Source: Symbiodinium natans | Taxonomy: Eukaryota > Sar > Dinophyceae > Suessiales > Symbiodiniaceae | Direction of reading: 5' to 3' | Length of the DNA: 64,000 nucleotides | NCBI GenBank assembly: GCA_905221605.1 | Contig: CAJNDS010002327.1 | Coordinates: 328,997 to 392,996 of the forward strand | Part shown: positions 20,963-35,900 of the stretch, in pieces | How the letters are laid out: each line of letters starts with the position of its first letter | Position numbering within the stretch: position 1 is the stretch's first letter | Position numbers and translations under genes: made by a program | The notes under the pieces: model-generated | Databases searched by the model: none | Seen by the model: only the letters and a program-made list of their open reading frames with translations | What the model was told of the DNA's origin: nothing

Positions 20963-23900
20963 ATACCACAACCACCGCCGCCGCGGCCGCCGCTGCAGCT
21001 GCCGCTGCCGCCGCTGCTGCTGCTACTACTACTACTACTACTGCTGCTGCTGCTACTACTACTGCTACTACTGCCCCTCCCTCCTACGATTCCATTCCAA
21101 AATCGCCGGTCCAGAGCTTCGCGTCCAGTCTCGCGGCGATGCTTATGCATCGGTGCTTCAGTGAGCACAGGATCCACCAAAGGACGAGTTGCGCTACTTG
21201 TAGCCTGCAAGCTCAGTCAAGCTCTGTACCGAGAATTAAATAGGTATGCACACAGACCGACCCAGTTGAAAATACCAATCTAGGTGTTTAAAAATCCGTG
21301 TTGTTTTTGATTTGGTCACTAGATCTTCGCCGTCCTCGCCACCACTTCGGCCGGCCGTAACGACGGTCGAAAACATCTGATATAGTTCTTCAAGATGAGC
21401 TCACTTCCCTGACCTAGGAAAGGCTGCTGAGTCTGAGTACTCTAAAACTTTGACAGCATGCCAGTCGCTAGAGAGGAGGATTTGCAGGCAGATCTAAGGC
21501 CTCCGCAAACGTTGCTGTTTTTGCCAAAGACAAAGGATGCTTGTGCTGACAAAGGGTTCCTGAGCATCGCGAGGCTCCATGCGCGTGTATGACATTCGAT
21601 ATTGCATCTTTCGTAGATGCCACGGATTACGGCGACATCGCTGTCGAAGTAGGTGGCCCTGAAGGAGGCAGCAGAAAGTAATGCTTGCATCTTCAAGCAG
21701 AGTTTCTCTGCAGGTCTCCAAGGCTCTCTGGGGTTTTGGGGCTTGAGGGGTGTTGGGGGTCAGGGTTTGCTTAGGATTGAGAAATGTCAGGCACACATGG
21801 GATGACTGGTTGTATCGGTGTGCTGCTTTGCGTCCGCAGGTCTCGTCTGCCCTGGCAGCAACAATCTCCTCATTAAGATTGAACCGAATGCAGGCCACTC
21901 GGAGCCGCGCAAAAAGTTCGCTTTGGCAACCGTAGATGGAGACTGCCTCAATTGAACAGTGAATTCAGCAGCACGTACTCAGTATCTACTTTGCAAATCC
22001 GCAAGTGGGGCCTTGATCTGGAGGCCATTGATGTCGGTGGAGTGCGACTGCATGGTGCTATCTATTTTCTACATGTAATTCACGTTTTAAAGATGAGTCC
22101 GAATGTGAAGTTTCAATTTGCAATCGCAGGCCATTGCCTCATGCGAGCGCCTGGAAGAAGAGTCCTCCCTTCAGTTTGTGCTGTTTCTTGTCACTGCAGA
22201 CATGTCGCCGAACCACCCCAAATCAAGCAACAGATTGCCTGGCACTGGATAATTCAGCCCGCTGAACATGAACCTGCGAGGCTTGTTTACAGCAAAGCTG
22301 GACTTGCCTTCTTTCGCGTTCTCTTACCAATCTGTTAACTCCCGAAATGTCACAGAGAAGCAAGAAGCCGTACCGAGTCCACATTCTCAGCACCAAATGA
22401 TTGCCACCACGGCTCCGTACTGATGCCAGGAACATATCGCTGAAGCACCGTCTCCCAGAGCTGGATTGGTTGCATTATGCTTCACTGCTTGCACTGCTTG
22501 CATGAGTGCGCCTGCCATGTGCAATTGCATGTCGTCTCGTTTCGAATTGGTGGCCGATGTGTACTCACCCTAAGCTTCAAACATTCCCACGCCCTGCAGG
22601 ACGTGCTACTGGCGCATGAGCGTGGGAAGAGCGAAACTTTGGAAGAAACCATGAAGGAGCTCGAGCTGCAGGCCTTTAATAGGTTCTGAGATCCAATTGT
22701 TGTAATATCGCTCCCCTCAAACAGTTGCTCAGTTGGTTTTTGGAGACGGGCAGCAGCCGCTAATTTCACTTCGTCTCAATTGCAATCTTTGTGAACCTGT
22801 GGGAGTCGGGTGCCCATAAGGGAAGCTAGTGGTCTACAGGCATATCAGGCATATCAGACATATCGGGGATCGTGCCGCTGTCGTTTGCATTGGAAAGCGA
22901 CTACGTGGCCACCCAAAGCAGAACACCAACAACATTTGACTTGTCATTGCCTTCCTGCATTCGCAGCAAATCAGCCCGCAAAACCGTCCTGCCACATCGC
23001 AGGAGAAAATTGAGTATTCGGGGCTTGCTCCGCAGCAAAAAGGCCCCCCCAAAACAGCCCCACACATCGTGCTGGCCCAAATTTACATGTAGAATCATTT
23101 AGAATTGGCAGCCAAATAGCCCCAAAAAAGTGGGTAGAACTCGGGGGCTTCTGGTGAGTTGGCAGCGGTGCAGCCCCAACACTGTTCTACCATGTTGTGC
23201 TACTCGTATGCAGAATTGGGAAGCGGACGATGTGATCGGACTAGTTTTGGGGAATCGGAACTATTTGCAGGGACCAGCCTTAAGTATCACGATCCGCATG
23301 AGATCACGAAACGACGGCCCGATAACCTGCGAGGCAGCCCATCAGCCACTGCTGTTTTGTGGGCTGTGCTAGCATTTTCTTGCCTAGCACGACGTGGTGA
23401 ACTCCCAAAACACAAGCAGCTTCCTTGCATTCCTGATGTCGTACATGCTCAGTCGAAAGCAGTTGCTATCCGAACGGAGGCGAAGTGTGCGTGAGCCTTC
23501 TATGAAGTCAAAGGGTTGGATTTTATGGGACTAGTGAAAGAAGAAGGCGGGGGAACATTGTATAGTTTGATTGTTAGGATTTCGTTTCTGCTGCAGTCAC
23601 TTGAGCACATCTTGTCAGAAGATCTTCAGCAACCGAACACTTACATAGGTCGATCACGTTTTGCACCCGGGTGGGGTGATTTTACTTTTCGGATTTTCTC
23701 CGCTTCCTGATGATCAAGGTATATCCTCGCCACGACAGCAACACGGGACCTGCCTCACAAGTTAGAATCTTACCTTCGAACGCAAGATGCTTTGCTGAAG
23801 TACATAACTGGGAATCTGCCATGACTTGGCAGCAAGGCGCGGCCACACTACAAACTCTACAAGTTTTTATGGCCCCAGCTGCCTTCGTGGCACTGGGCCA

Positions 23901-26900
23901 CCCTCGCGGAGGAAAGGTTGGGAGGTTGGGTCATTTCAATTCTTGATTCTGATGCCGGTCGCTCGGAAGCCTCTGCGACTTTTGGAGCAAGTTTTCGCGG
24001 CATCTCGCATCACGATGCTGTTTCGCCAGGTTGCGTCACTCAAAGACAAGTGCAAGGTGGCCGACGAGGAGCCTGCAAAGATCTCGGGCATGACTGAAGG
24101 GCGTTGGAAGCGCGGCGGGCGTTTTTTTCGACATCTTGAAGCCGAGGCAGCTTGTGAGTTCTTTCCTCATACACCGAGAAATGCGAACTTCTTCATGACA
24201 TTTCATGACTCATGAGTTCCAAGAAGAGCTTGGCAGCTTGGAGTGCAGAAGGAGGCCGTCCGAAGCGAGCGCAAGTGGCGCCTGGATGATGCTCAGCACC
24301 AGGAGCACCGACACAGCGCATGCCTTCCAGCCTGAGCGGTTGCTGTGTAGCGAGAGCAGATGGGACTTCAGTGGGAGAATCACATGGTCAATAACAAATG
24401 CATATCGAGTACATTTGAGCATGTTGTAGTGACTGTAGAAGATGCATCTTGACGTAGAGCCCTCCCAGAACCAAGCGCTCAGATTCCACTTGGCCAGATT
24501 CCGCTTCGCCAACTTGTCCGAAGATTTTTCAAAAGAGAACTCGTGCGAGCTTGTTGGCTGTGGCAGGCTAGGGCGTACAAGGGAACAAAAGACACAGAGC
24601 TCTCCTGAGGAGGCTTCGCAGGCCTTGCACTTGCACACGACCTCCTTGCAGACAGAAGTACAGCTGGCACGAGACGAGGTGGGTGAGATCCCGAACGGAA
24701 GCTCTCTAAAGTGAACATGCTTCTTCATAATCGGGCCTACAGTTCTGTACGGTTTCCAAAAGGAGTTTTCGCGCTGGCCGGACCGTTTAAAATTTCCTTT
24801 GCAGAAGCGGTGGACCAAGCGTAAGGCGTAAGGGTAAAGAAGCTCGGCCAGTCATGTGCCCAACCAGTCCGGCCAATATGTTGCCAGAGGGGCATTGATC
24901 TTCATCACTATAGAGAGATTGAACGAGAAAGTCCGTCTGCTGGTGAGGCGTTATCAGAGCGGCGCAGGCGTGAGGAGTTGGAGAAGACCTGGCAGCAGGC
25001 GGACCGTGGCAGGGTTTCTTCGTGGGCAGGGTTGTGTGGCGCATGTTAGTTAAATTCAGTTAAGGGATAGCCTTAAGGCACTCACTGACATGCATGGTTT
25101 TGGCAGCTATGAAGTTTCCATATAATCGCTGGATGTGACGGCAATCCTTGCGATGGCTGATGCTAACCTATGCTATCATTGCCAGATGAAGTGCCATGTC
25201 CATTCTAGTATTCGTTGCTCGCTGCTTGCGTGCCGACTATGCGTTGCCTCGACCTTGCCCTTCCTGTCTGCTGTTGATGGTAGTCAGGCTCGGCGGCGCG
25301 ACATTATGTCGGGGAGTTACCGGGGCGGGGGGGGGGGGGGGGTGGAGAGGGCACCAGCGGCCCGACATATTGGTTTTTGGGATACGTTTGGGCCCCCCAC
25401 CCCCCGCTTGTTCAACTTCAACATGCATCCCGTGCGAGCGAACACGGAGGCCCCGCGATACCCCGCATTCCAAACCTTGCCTCCTGTTGTATGTCTGCTC
25501 GCTTTCATCTGGGCCCTCTCAAGTTGAAAGTATGAAGCAGCTGCACTTAATTGCACTATTCTTGGAGCGAAAGAACGGGAACAGCTTTGCGCGTAAGTGA
25601 GCAGGACCGACCGTAATTGGTGTGGTCCCAGCTTTGTCTTCATGACACGGTGCACTGAATTGCACGCATATTTGGACCATCTTGGACCTGAACTTTGATG
25701 TCCCAGAATGTGCGATTCAATGCAAGATGAATGCCGATGAAACAGTGCAATTCTCAGGATGTCCAGCGCCTGCAGTTGCAAGCTGAGGCCGAATGCTGAT
25801 AATGCTGTTCACTGAGACGTCTTCCTGGTGTCGGGTCTGATGCTGTCAGTTGCATTCGAAGCATATGCAATGTACCACCTGACTGTAGCCTATCAACTCG
25901 ACCTGCAGAGACTTCAACAAGGTGGCGCTCTCTTGTTACGCAGGCAATTCGACAAGACAAAGCAGATGCGAGACAGTGGGACGAGGCCAAACAGACACTT
26001 TGCTGTGAACTCGATTGACTGTCACTGGACGCGGCATGCAGTTGGTTCTAAGTGTTCAACTTCTGTTCAACCCAAGATTGTGTGAAGAACCCGCTTCGAT
26101 TCTGACAGCTTATGGGCTCCAAATGCTGTGATTGACAGCATCTAAGAAAGAAGGAAAGAATGGAAAGAACGAACGAAAGAGCGACAGACAAGAATATTAG
26201 AAGCAAAGAAGCAACCAAAGGACGAACCAACGAAATAACGAACGAATGAAATGAAAACATAAGAGCATACAAGAAAGAACGAAATAATCATGACGAACTA
26301 AAGTGAAAGAAAAAGAGCCAGAAAGAAGGAATTCTGCGGCAGAAGCAGAGAAACTGAAAGGAACGACAAAGAGTCCAGAAAGACGAAACAGTTAACAACG
26401 GAAAGAAACCACAAAGATCGGAAAGCCGCGAAAGAATCAGAGGGAATTGGAAACAAGAACAAGGCTAATGTAAAAAACAACAGAGACAAAGAAAGTAAAA
26501 GAAGCGAAAGACAGCGAAACATCGAGTGAAATACCGAAGCACTACATACTGGTAATACGGGACAAATATACACACCCGGAGAAGATATGACTGAAGACCA
26601 TGGAAGAAGCAAGTTGGATTTTCAGCATCGCGAATTCTGAAGAGGAAGGCGAGGATAGTTAAGGGAGTTCACGGGCCAGGTGCATTCAATTCGGAGGCAG
26701 GCGAAAATGTATATATGCGTATACATGTATGTGTATAATACATATTTATATATGTATATGTACACTCGATTGGGAAAGGTGTCCCTTTCTGACATGAAGC
26801 AGCTGTACACTGGGGGGGTAGCTTTTGATTAAGGCGCCTCTTTTTGCTTTTACATGGGGATTCAGGGGTTCGCTGTATCTGATGTGTTGATTTGTAGTTC

Positions 26901-29900
26901 AAGCTAAGTACTGGAATCTATGTTTCCGTGAGCGGGCTGGATTTTCATCGGTTTGTAGTACAAGAGAAGTACTGAAAATCAACATTTCCATGAGCCGTCC
27001 TGATTTCAATGATTTGTAGTACAAGCTTAGTACTGGAATCGACGTCTCCGCACTTTCTGGTAGCTTTAAAAGGCTCCTGGAACGAGCGTTTCCTTCGGGG
27101 AATGCGGGTGGTGCACATGTTTTCATGGTGTTGTAGTAGGCCTGTGGGGAGCGGCGTTCATTGCAGAATGGCATGTCTAACGTAGTTTTTCATCACATGC
27201 ATGCCCTTCTTCGGGCGGCGTTTTCTTGGGGGAGTGATGCCGCAGAGTCGCCTTCGACAACTTAATGCTCCAACGGCGTTCATTGGGGTTTAACACTGTT
27301 TGAACAAGTAGGGCCGCCTTTCCCAACCGGATGTATGTATATATATATATATATACATACACATGAAGATTGCATTAGCTAAATTCCCGTTTCGTAGTGA
27401 ACGCAATGTAAGGGTGCACAAGTCTTGGCAAAATCCATGAAACATTCGCAGCTGGTGTGTGCTAGTGTATCATATACGAGTGGTATGTAAGCATCAATCC
27501 ATCGAAAGATATACCGGTGTTTTGGGACACTGAAATGATTCCGTTTAAGGAGATCTCAATGTACATTTAGGCGTTCTGTAGTGGAAATACTGAAGTATAC
27601 GACAAGCGAATGTTCTCAGCTCACAATAGTCCTGGATATCGATGTCGCCTTCGTGCTGTTTCTGTTTCCTAAGGGAACAATATATAGCGTACAAGCGTGT
27701 TATGCGGTAGCTAGAGACTTAGTAAGTACAAGGTTTATCGCAGAGATAAGCTCCCAAGAGGCTCTTTCATAATGTGCTTTCGAGTATAGCTGCAGATGTA
27801 GGCAGGCGTGTGTCATGATGGGGGGCGACCATATGCATATGTAAAATGCGGGTAGATATTCCTAGTGCTAACTGCGCTTTGTACGAAGCAACAATGATGG
27901 CAGTGTTCGTGTTGTGCAATTTTGAGGCTGTCAGAAAACTTCCATGGCCATTCAATGGCTTGAGCACGCCCACGAAGCTGCCACACACCATCCTCCCCTT
28001 TTTGTTTGACTCATACGAGGCCCGTGCCCGTACTCCGCTAGAGTCAAGGCAGCGGGAAAAGTTGTACACGCGAGGCAACCAACTGGTCAAATACTAATTG
28101 TCCATAAAGGTCCAATGGACCAGGCCAACGGGGGGAAGCCTTTTGGCCTATTGTTCTAATGATTATGGTCCAGTGAACCAGCCCAATGGGGGAAACTTAC
28201 GGTCTTATCATCTATTGGTCTTGTGCAAGAGTGGTGAAAAGGGAGCACGGCAACAATGATGTCGTCCACGATTGAAAAGGCCAACACCAGAAACAACTCC
28301 GCAACTCCAATCAAACACCAAGGAAAGAGTCAATTACACTTGTGGAGGAAGAGGTAGGATCAGTTCAAGATCATGTAGACATGACATGCAGATATGCTAC
28401 GCAGATGTTATACGGCATCATGCAGTCTCCCATCAGGCTGAACGCCGGCTGCTTGACGAGCAGCACCGCTGCCTGGAGCTCACCGAGGACTTGAAGCGTC
28501 TGCAGCAGGAGGTGGGCAGCTTGGGCAATCTTGGGATATCTTGGGTACGCAAGGCAGATAAGAGCATGGGCCCGTTGAACCAGGGCCGCGCAGAACTGGC
28601 GACAGAGCGACGCCGAATGCAAACCCTGCGCGAGGAGCAGAGAGAGGCGCAGCCTCGGAGCCTCTACTCGTAGTATCGGAATCATTGGTACTTACTTAGG
28701 GGTTCGGCATCAATAAGCATTCACAACACAAAGGTGTTGCATTTGTAAGATTTTACAAGTGCGTGTTTGCATTGAAGCCCGCAGGCTTGCAGAGGTACAG
28801 TTGGGAGTCCTGTCAATGTGTTGTTACATCAAGAGGATAGCATGCGTTGCTCTGCTTGCTGCATACTATTGCATGCTGCAGTAGGTCAGAAGGTCTGGTG
28901 CTGCGTGAAGTCCGTGACCGCACGGTCGCATTTGCGAAGTCTGGGCGCGCTGCTAGCAAACAGGCCAAAACAATGTCGTGGTTCAGCTCCATGCTAAGTT
29001 GACCTCCCGAAGCGGCACCTCTTGATCAGGCTGCACGTGACATTTCGGCAGAACGTAAGACTTCGCGACATCTGGCGCAGCAGCTGAAGCGCTACGAGGA
29101 GGAGGGACGGGCTGCTAGCCATTATCCGCCGGTATGTGGCACTTTGAGAGCTCTGCTCTGGAGCTGCCACGACAGGAAGAATTTCGCACAAGCCGAAAAG
29201 AGGACAGCCTCAGGCCATGGGTCCGTTTGCCCAGTCAGTTGCATGACCACAAGTTCCAAAATTCTTAAGATGTTCAGTCTGAAGAACGGTCTTCAAGTAA
29301 ACTTCAGGCTTCTCCGAAGCTTCGAGGCGGAGTGCAGACTGTGGCAGTGCAGATCAGTGCAGCATGCAGGTAAGTAGGTTACGCAGGATCCCCGAACGGC
29401 CGAGCGAGAGTGCATAGGCATAGTTGGATGTAACCCACTGCGCTTCTGTGGATATGGGAGCATATGGGAGCCCCATCAATGTCCAGGCTTGGCATCGCAG
29501 GACTTTGCAGAACATGCGTCAACTGGATTCCCAGCTCGATTCCGAGAGTTGCCCGAGTGTTCACACGAGTTTACACGACCACACAAATGGAATAACTTTA
29601 AGAACTGTTTAAGAAGAAAGAGCTGGTCAACGATGTCCAGTTTTGTCGGGCCTGCCGCAGCCTGCCTGAAATCAGTGGCATATCCAGGATAGAAAACCAC
29701 AGTCGTAGTATGACCAAAAGCAAGATTTCGTAAGTTGGACCAGACATTGGAAGTTGAAGACTAAACACATGCCGGGAAGCGGCCTCAGCGAGATTTAGAT
29801 TGCATTTAGTTAAGTCTTTTGCTATCAAGGGAGTTCCTCTGATTCTTAGCACGCTCTGATTCCATGTGGAGTTGGAGCAGCCAAGGCGCAAAGTCGACGT

Positions 29901-32900
29901 GAAAGCCACGTCACAGGCAACGTGGGAAGATGTGGGAAAACTTCATCGAAGTTCACCCTAGCCGATACACCCGGCAGGATACTCAGGCAGCGGAATATTG
30001 AGGAAACCAAGAACCTGAGAACCCGAGAACCCTCCCCCTTTTACCCTTCTTCCCCGCCCCCCCCCCCCCCATTTTTCCCGGCGAGGAGCTCCAGGAAGCT
30101 GGGCGCAAGCTTGCCCTTCAGGAGGACAAGGCGTGGCTGGTGGAGTAGACGAGGAAAGAAGAGTGACAGAAGCAAAGACGAGTACTTTAAATAGAAGGTA
30201 AACGCCGTTGTAAGATACATATAGCGCTGTCATGCGTTGTTAATGCCCCCGTTGTTTGTTTGCCTCTTCTACGACATGTGCACTGTATCTTGTCGCGCCC
30301 ATGAAGGTCAAAGCAGCCTTTGGCAGGGCCACGACTGCCGAAGCAGATTTTGCCTCCGAGATGCGACCGCCCCAGAAATCGTTAGAAGAATCAGTGAGTT
30401 AGTGCATATGTCCTTGCTGAGCTGTGCACTTCAGAATCATTGAATTGCAATCAAAAGCCCTGGTACTGACACAAGAGCAGATTGCATCTAGGCTGATAAA
30501 TAAGAGAGTCACCTCATCAAAGAACACTGAGGCACTGAGCTCCCTGCCTCTCTCTCTCTCTCTCTCCCTCTCTCTCTGCCACTGTCTCTCAGATTTTTAC
30601 CGCAAGTTCGGAGTGTTAGGGCGCGTTGCTTCCGGGTCTTGGGGAGGCTCGCTGTTGAATTTAAAGCGTCTGGGCCTTGGAACTGCAGCACGCCCCGGCA
30701 CGCCTCGCACGACCTTCGCAAGTTTTCTAAACATTTCGGTGGCCTCATACGAGGGCATGCGAGGGCCGATGTACGTCGACGAGTTCGTGAGGCCCCAACA
30801 CTTGCGGAGATGCGAGAGACGCGCGCCAACCATCCCGGCGGTCAACAGGGGACACAGGCGCATGGCCCTTCCTAGCCCCCGAATTGGTTCTTACGGTCAA
30901 CTTCTTTGGATTCTTCACGTCAGTTCCGGAAGTTGTAGCATATGGCCCATGTTGCAGTCCGAGGTTCGCCTGCCAAAAGCTCCAGCAGGATTCCGCCTGC
31001 CACGGGACGCGAACTGCTAGAAAAACGGGAGAACTGCAACTTCGAGAATTTGGGAGCCGCAAGCCGCTTCTGAAGCCGCTCATCAAGGTAGAAATCCTCT
31101 GTATTGCCAGGAGCTTCGTGACATGCAGCACAGGCTTGACTCCGAGGCGAGGGGCTGAGAAAGAAGTGGGTACGGAGGGGCTACGGAGCGCCCAATTTCC
31201 CGAGAATGAAGTTGAGAGACGCTGGGAGACGCTGGGAGACGTTGAGAGACGTTGAGAGACGAGAGTCTTCCGTTGAGGTTTTCCATCGTCCCCATCAGAT
31301 ATCTGGGTTTGATTACTGATTGTAGCAAGATCAGTTCTTGAACAAGAGCTTGCCACGATGCGCTATGCACATTCTGTCTGTCCCACGCAGAATGTTCGGT
31401 GAAGTTGAGAGCTAGTTTCATTGTCGGCAGCAAAGATCAGCGAAGCCACAGGCCATCATCTATCGATCCAAAGCTGCGGCACAAGAAGCGCTCTTGGCAG
31501 CCGAAAGGCCGGCAGATGCCGACAGGGTACTGAAATGTGTGGAGTTATTTTTCATAGTTATTCTGAAGTTATTCTTGAAGTTGCTGTACTAGTAGCACCT
31601 CACCTCGGTGTGTGTGTGTGTGTGCGCGTGCAAATCAAGGAGCAAGGGGCAGAGGTGCCCATATCACCTCCTTCGCCAACGAAGCCAGTTGCTAACGGTT
31701 GGAAGAGTGTGCCGTCGCACCACGTGTGAGATGGCTGCAAACTCAAGTCACATTCCACATGGCGAAGCCACTCCCGACAGTTGTCACAGTGCTGGGATAG
31801 CTGATTTTGCTCATGGGTTCAAGAGATGATGGGAATTGCTCATGCCTCAAGAGATGGCCAAAACCAAAGGGGAGATGGTTTGTGAGCACTGTGTAGTCAG
31901 TTGTGAACGATAGGTTCGCAGGGGCAGCATGGTTTTCTGGTTATCTGCCAATCAAGATACCATCCCAGTTGAGCTTTCTGCAATTTGTCCGATTTGCTCA
32001 CCAAGAGTGGAGCACCCAACGTTCGCCAATGCAATTTCCCATTCCCATCCAACCAGCAGGTTTTTTTGCAAATCGGTTGGGTACATGTTTTTCCCCCGTC
32101 TACCAGTGGAGCAGGCAGCTTTTGAGTAGCCAACAAAAAACACAGAATTGCGGCCGCTGCTGCAGCATTGGGGCAGTGTCTTCGTCTCTGGGCTGTGCCA
32201 ACTGCGCCCCCTCCAAGAGAATGCATCAGGACTGAGAGGCAGAAGCTGGAGGACGGGAACCATTGTGCACATCACTCCAGGGCCATCTCCCAACTCAGGC
32301 CTTCAAACCCACACGCTAGCAACGGAAGATAGCGGAAGCAATGCATGTCTGTAATGTTGTAGCTTATGCAGGCAACCTCTCCCAAATAGACTTGTACAGG
32401 CGACGTCGCTGGGTGTGAGTCGCTTCGAGGGCCTTCATATGGCCTTCACACAAGTCAAACAAATCTGCCATCAATCTTGTTTCTCGCGTTTAGGTGTTGG
32501 TAGTGTTAGTCAATGGGGCTTTTGGAGGGGGGGCTTAGGCGCAGCTCTTCCCATTGTGCGTCCCGAAGGGTTGCTCTAGCTGTAGCTTATAAGGGCTGCT
32601 AGATCTGCGAGGACAATGTAGGACAGCAATCACGTGTTTTTCTGCATCTCATCCCAAGATGTGCCCCGGTTCTACCCCACCAGTGTGTTTGTGTTGTTGG
32701 TGTTCGAGTGTGCATGCGTCTGAATCCTTTAATATGTGTTGCCAGGAGCAGTTGGTCGTGGTGCGCTGCAAGAGTGAAGAGACACAGGATGTGCAGTGGA
32801 TGTGTGCCCTGTTTGACTGACTGTACTAGTTCCGCGCCTCATCGTGCAACGCTGCATTCTGCAAAACGCTCACCAGACATGGATCGTCCGGACACTGCAC

Positions 32901-35900
32901 GCCCGGTTCATCCTGATGTGGAAGGTTTTAAGGTTTAGTTGTTGCAGTGTTGCATTCCTTGGGAGAATAAGAGAAGCCAAACACAGGTTGTTTGAACTTG
33001 CTCTGTTTGAGCGCATCACATGTACTGATACCTTGGGTTTCGCGGTAGCGTGTATGACTTGGCCACTCGGTTGGTCGGGCCACGATACAGCAGTTGGCAA
33101 GGCAGCATTGGATTGTACGAGGTTGGTATGAGAAGAACACGATGCTTGCACCAGCTGCCTCGAGTCAAGCCAAACATTCGCTCTCGGGCATGAATCCTGC
33201 AGAAATGCAACCTTGCTGCCGCTGGCAGCCGTTTTTTCGAACACACGCCGACTGCAAGACTTATGAGGTGGCGGCCCGCTGCTCAGTCGGTGCAGTGCAC
33301 CGTCCTAGGCTAAGCAACCACACAAGCGGATTTTCTGGCATCAGTTCATAAGTTCATCACCATTAATTCATCAGCCGATATCAGTCCAGGGAGCCCTGGC
33401 AAACTTAGTCTTGAAGGTGTCAATGACGAGTCAAGCTAGCTTGCACTGTGATGTGATTTGCACTTGTTGTCCAGCGGTGCGTGTGTTGCATCGGCGTGCC
33501 AAATTCGAATGTGGAACTCGCTCTGTGAATTGCCCTGCTGTCTGGTGGGGCGCTTTGTGATGCTTTGCGCATCAGGCTTTAGCATTTGCAGCCCCAGTGC
33601 GGCCCTAAACCATCCTAACTCCAAACCTTAGATCGTGCTTATTTACGCTCACTGCATCGAGGAAGTGCTTACTGCGTCGTGGAAGTGTGCCAACGTGAAT
33701 GTCAGCCATTGCCGCGTCAAGAGCGCACAACACGCAGGAAGCTTGCGCTGCGCGGGAGGCGCTGCGTTGTGCTGAGGCCATGCTGCACTTGACCACACGA
33801 GCGTTCTGCCTTGCACACTGACATGCAACTCAACTTTCCGTATTGTGAAGGGTTGAAATATGTTGAAATTGTTCCAAGATACTCACAAACCAAGCCCGGG
33901 AGAGGCCGACAATTGGCCGTTCTGAACAAGGGAGGCCCAAGGCTATCAAGCGCCAAAAGGGATTCCTAACGAAAGGTCCGGGCGGAATGATGAACCAACT
34001 CAGCTCTGTTCAAAGTGTTCATGTCTTTGCTCACACTCCAACCTGGCGTCAAACCTGTCTCGCGCCGGCGCTGCGGAGCGCAGATCTGAAGTGCACCGCA
34101 CATCCCAAACCATCCTTATCTGAGTTTTTCAAGCGACTCACATTGAACCGCAACGTACCACAACCACAGTTACGGCACAGTTGCGTTTCGATTCGCTTCC
34201 CCTGACGGCGGGGACGTTGACAGCAGCATTCCCCGCTGTCGGGACGTGGGGGGACTTCGAGGTTCTCTTGCAAAGCAGGCACCATGCTTGGGGTGCGCTG
34301 GCGAGGGATGGCGAGGGCACAAAAGAGTCAAAAGAGGGAGGAGGAGGACAAAACAAAGAGAGTGATCCCTGATCGTAGAGCAAAAGAGCGCAGACCTTCT
34401 CCCGAACGATGCTTTCAGTGCAGCGCCTGCACTGGTTTCAGCACTCTTATGAAGTACCGAGCGAAGGGTCATGCATTTAACGACAGCTGCCACTTCATCA
34501 AAGCCTGCAGTGATTGAGTCATTCAGGTTCAGGCGCAGCTCTTTGCTCAGGCGGGTGTCATTCTTGGCGGCTTCATACACACGCAGCGCTGGGTGTTTAT
34601 CGCTCGCAAGTGACTTGCATGGCCGGCAGGCACTGAAAGTATCCACGTCTCGCCGCTCACGTAGCAGATTAGGACTACGTAGTTTTGGCTGGCCTGGCTG
34701 GAAGGCTGAAATGGCAGAGTCTCGACGGGAGGCCCTCAAAGCTGTGCAGCTGCAACGGGTTGAAAGTTTGGCTTCGCTCTCTGACAGTCGTGGATAAGCT
34801 AGTCTCGTCGCCTTGCGCGAAGAAGACGCTACCAGGTTCTCATGTGAAACTGCGCGCTCGGCTTTCAAAAGGCTCATGGTAGTCCCTTGGCAGATCGAGC
34901 AGATCGAGCCTCTAGCTACAAGTTTCACACAGCTTGTGTTCTCTTCTGCTCCCCAAACTGCCCTGCATGCCCTGCTTGGTAGTTGATGTGCATGGCTCTG
35001 CCAGGTGTCCCAGCTTCGTGCTGAACTGGCCGCATGCCGCGCTGCATCAGAGGCATCTTTCGACTTGTCATGGCATACGACGTGTTGCCTCGAGCTCATG
35101 TCATGCTTGACACGCTGTAAAGGATTTTTGGATTCAAGGGTCATGTGTAGGCGAAAACAAAGAAGTGTCAAGGGAATGGGCCTCCTACTTGCAAGCTCTT
35201 ATGAGCTCTAGGACTATAGGTGCTACGTTTCCGTGTTTCACTTCGCTCCTTGTGTGTGTGTTGCTGGAGCATGTTGTGCTTGAGTGTTTGATGTGTTCAT
35301 TGCATCATGGTGTCATCATGTTGTCCGAGTATTGCTATATATCTATAGTCTATATATTTATATATTTATATCTATGCGTATATATACATACATATATATA
35401 TATATATGTATTCCGATAGTCGCAAATGTTGTTCGATGTTCGAAAATGAACTCATTGTAAGCACTTCTGTCAGAAGTTGTACCTGAAACACGATGACCTG
35501 TTAGCTCAGGCGGCAGTATTGGCACGACATTCACTGTGATTCGCTTCCTATGTGCAAACTCGGACTCGATGTTACCAGAGAGATTTGCCGTTGTGAGCTA
35601 TGCTGTCTCCGATTGCTCGCAAGACGTCGACACTGCGATCTCCGAGCCGCTGGCGTGGTGGTCCCGAGGCACGGCACGTTTTGGTTCTATACTGTTGTCG
35701 TGGGCTCTGCTACGAATATTCGTATGCGGGGATAACGGGGATAACATCAAAAACATATGCAGCACCGGACGAGTTGGTGCTTGCGCAATCTTGAGTTCGA
35801 GAGGTATGCACGGGCAGTCCGCACTATTCCTGCCTGCAGCTCTCGACGTGCAAGTTTTTATTATCGGCCCACAGTTCTGCAAAATGTACCTGTGTGCTGG

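Noticed and set aside
20464-21210. 248-codon minus frame rich in Ser, Gly and Pro
   Set aside because: Produced by the C/G runs and the trinucleotide array.
34170-35171. 333-codon minus-strand frame
   Set aside because: It overlaps two good + coiled-coil exons (34705 and 35005), and its composition mirrors them; judged an antisense shadow.
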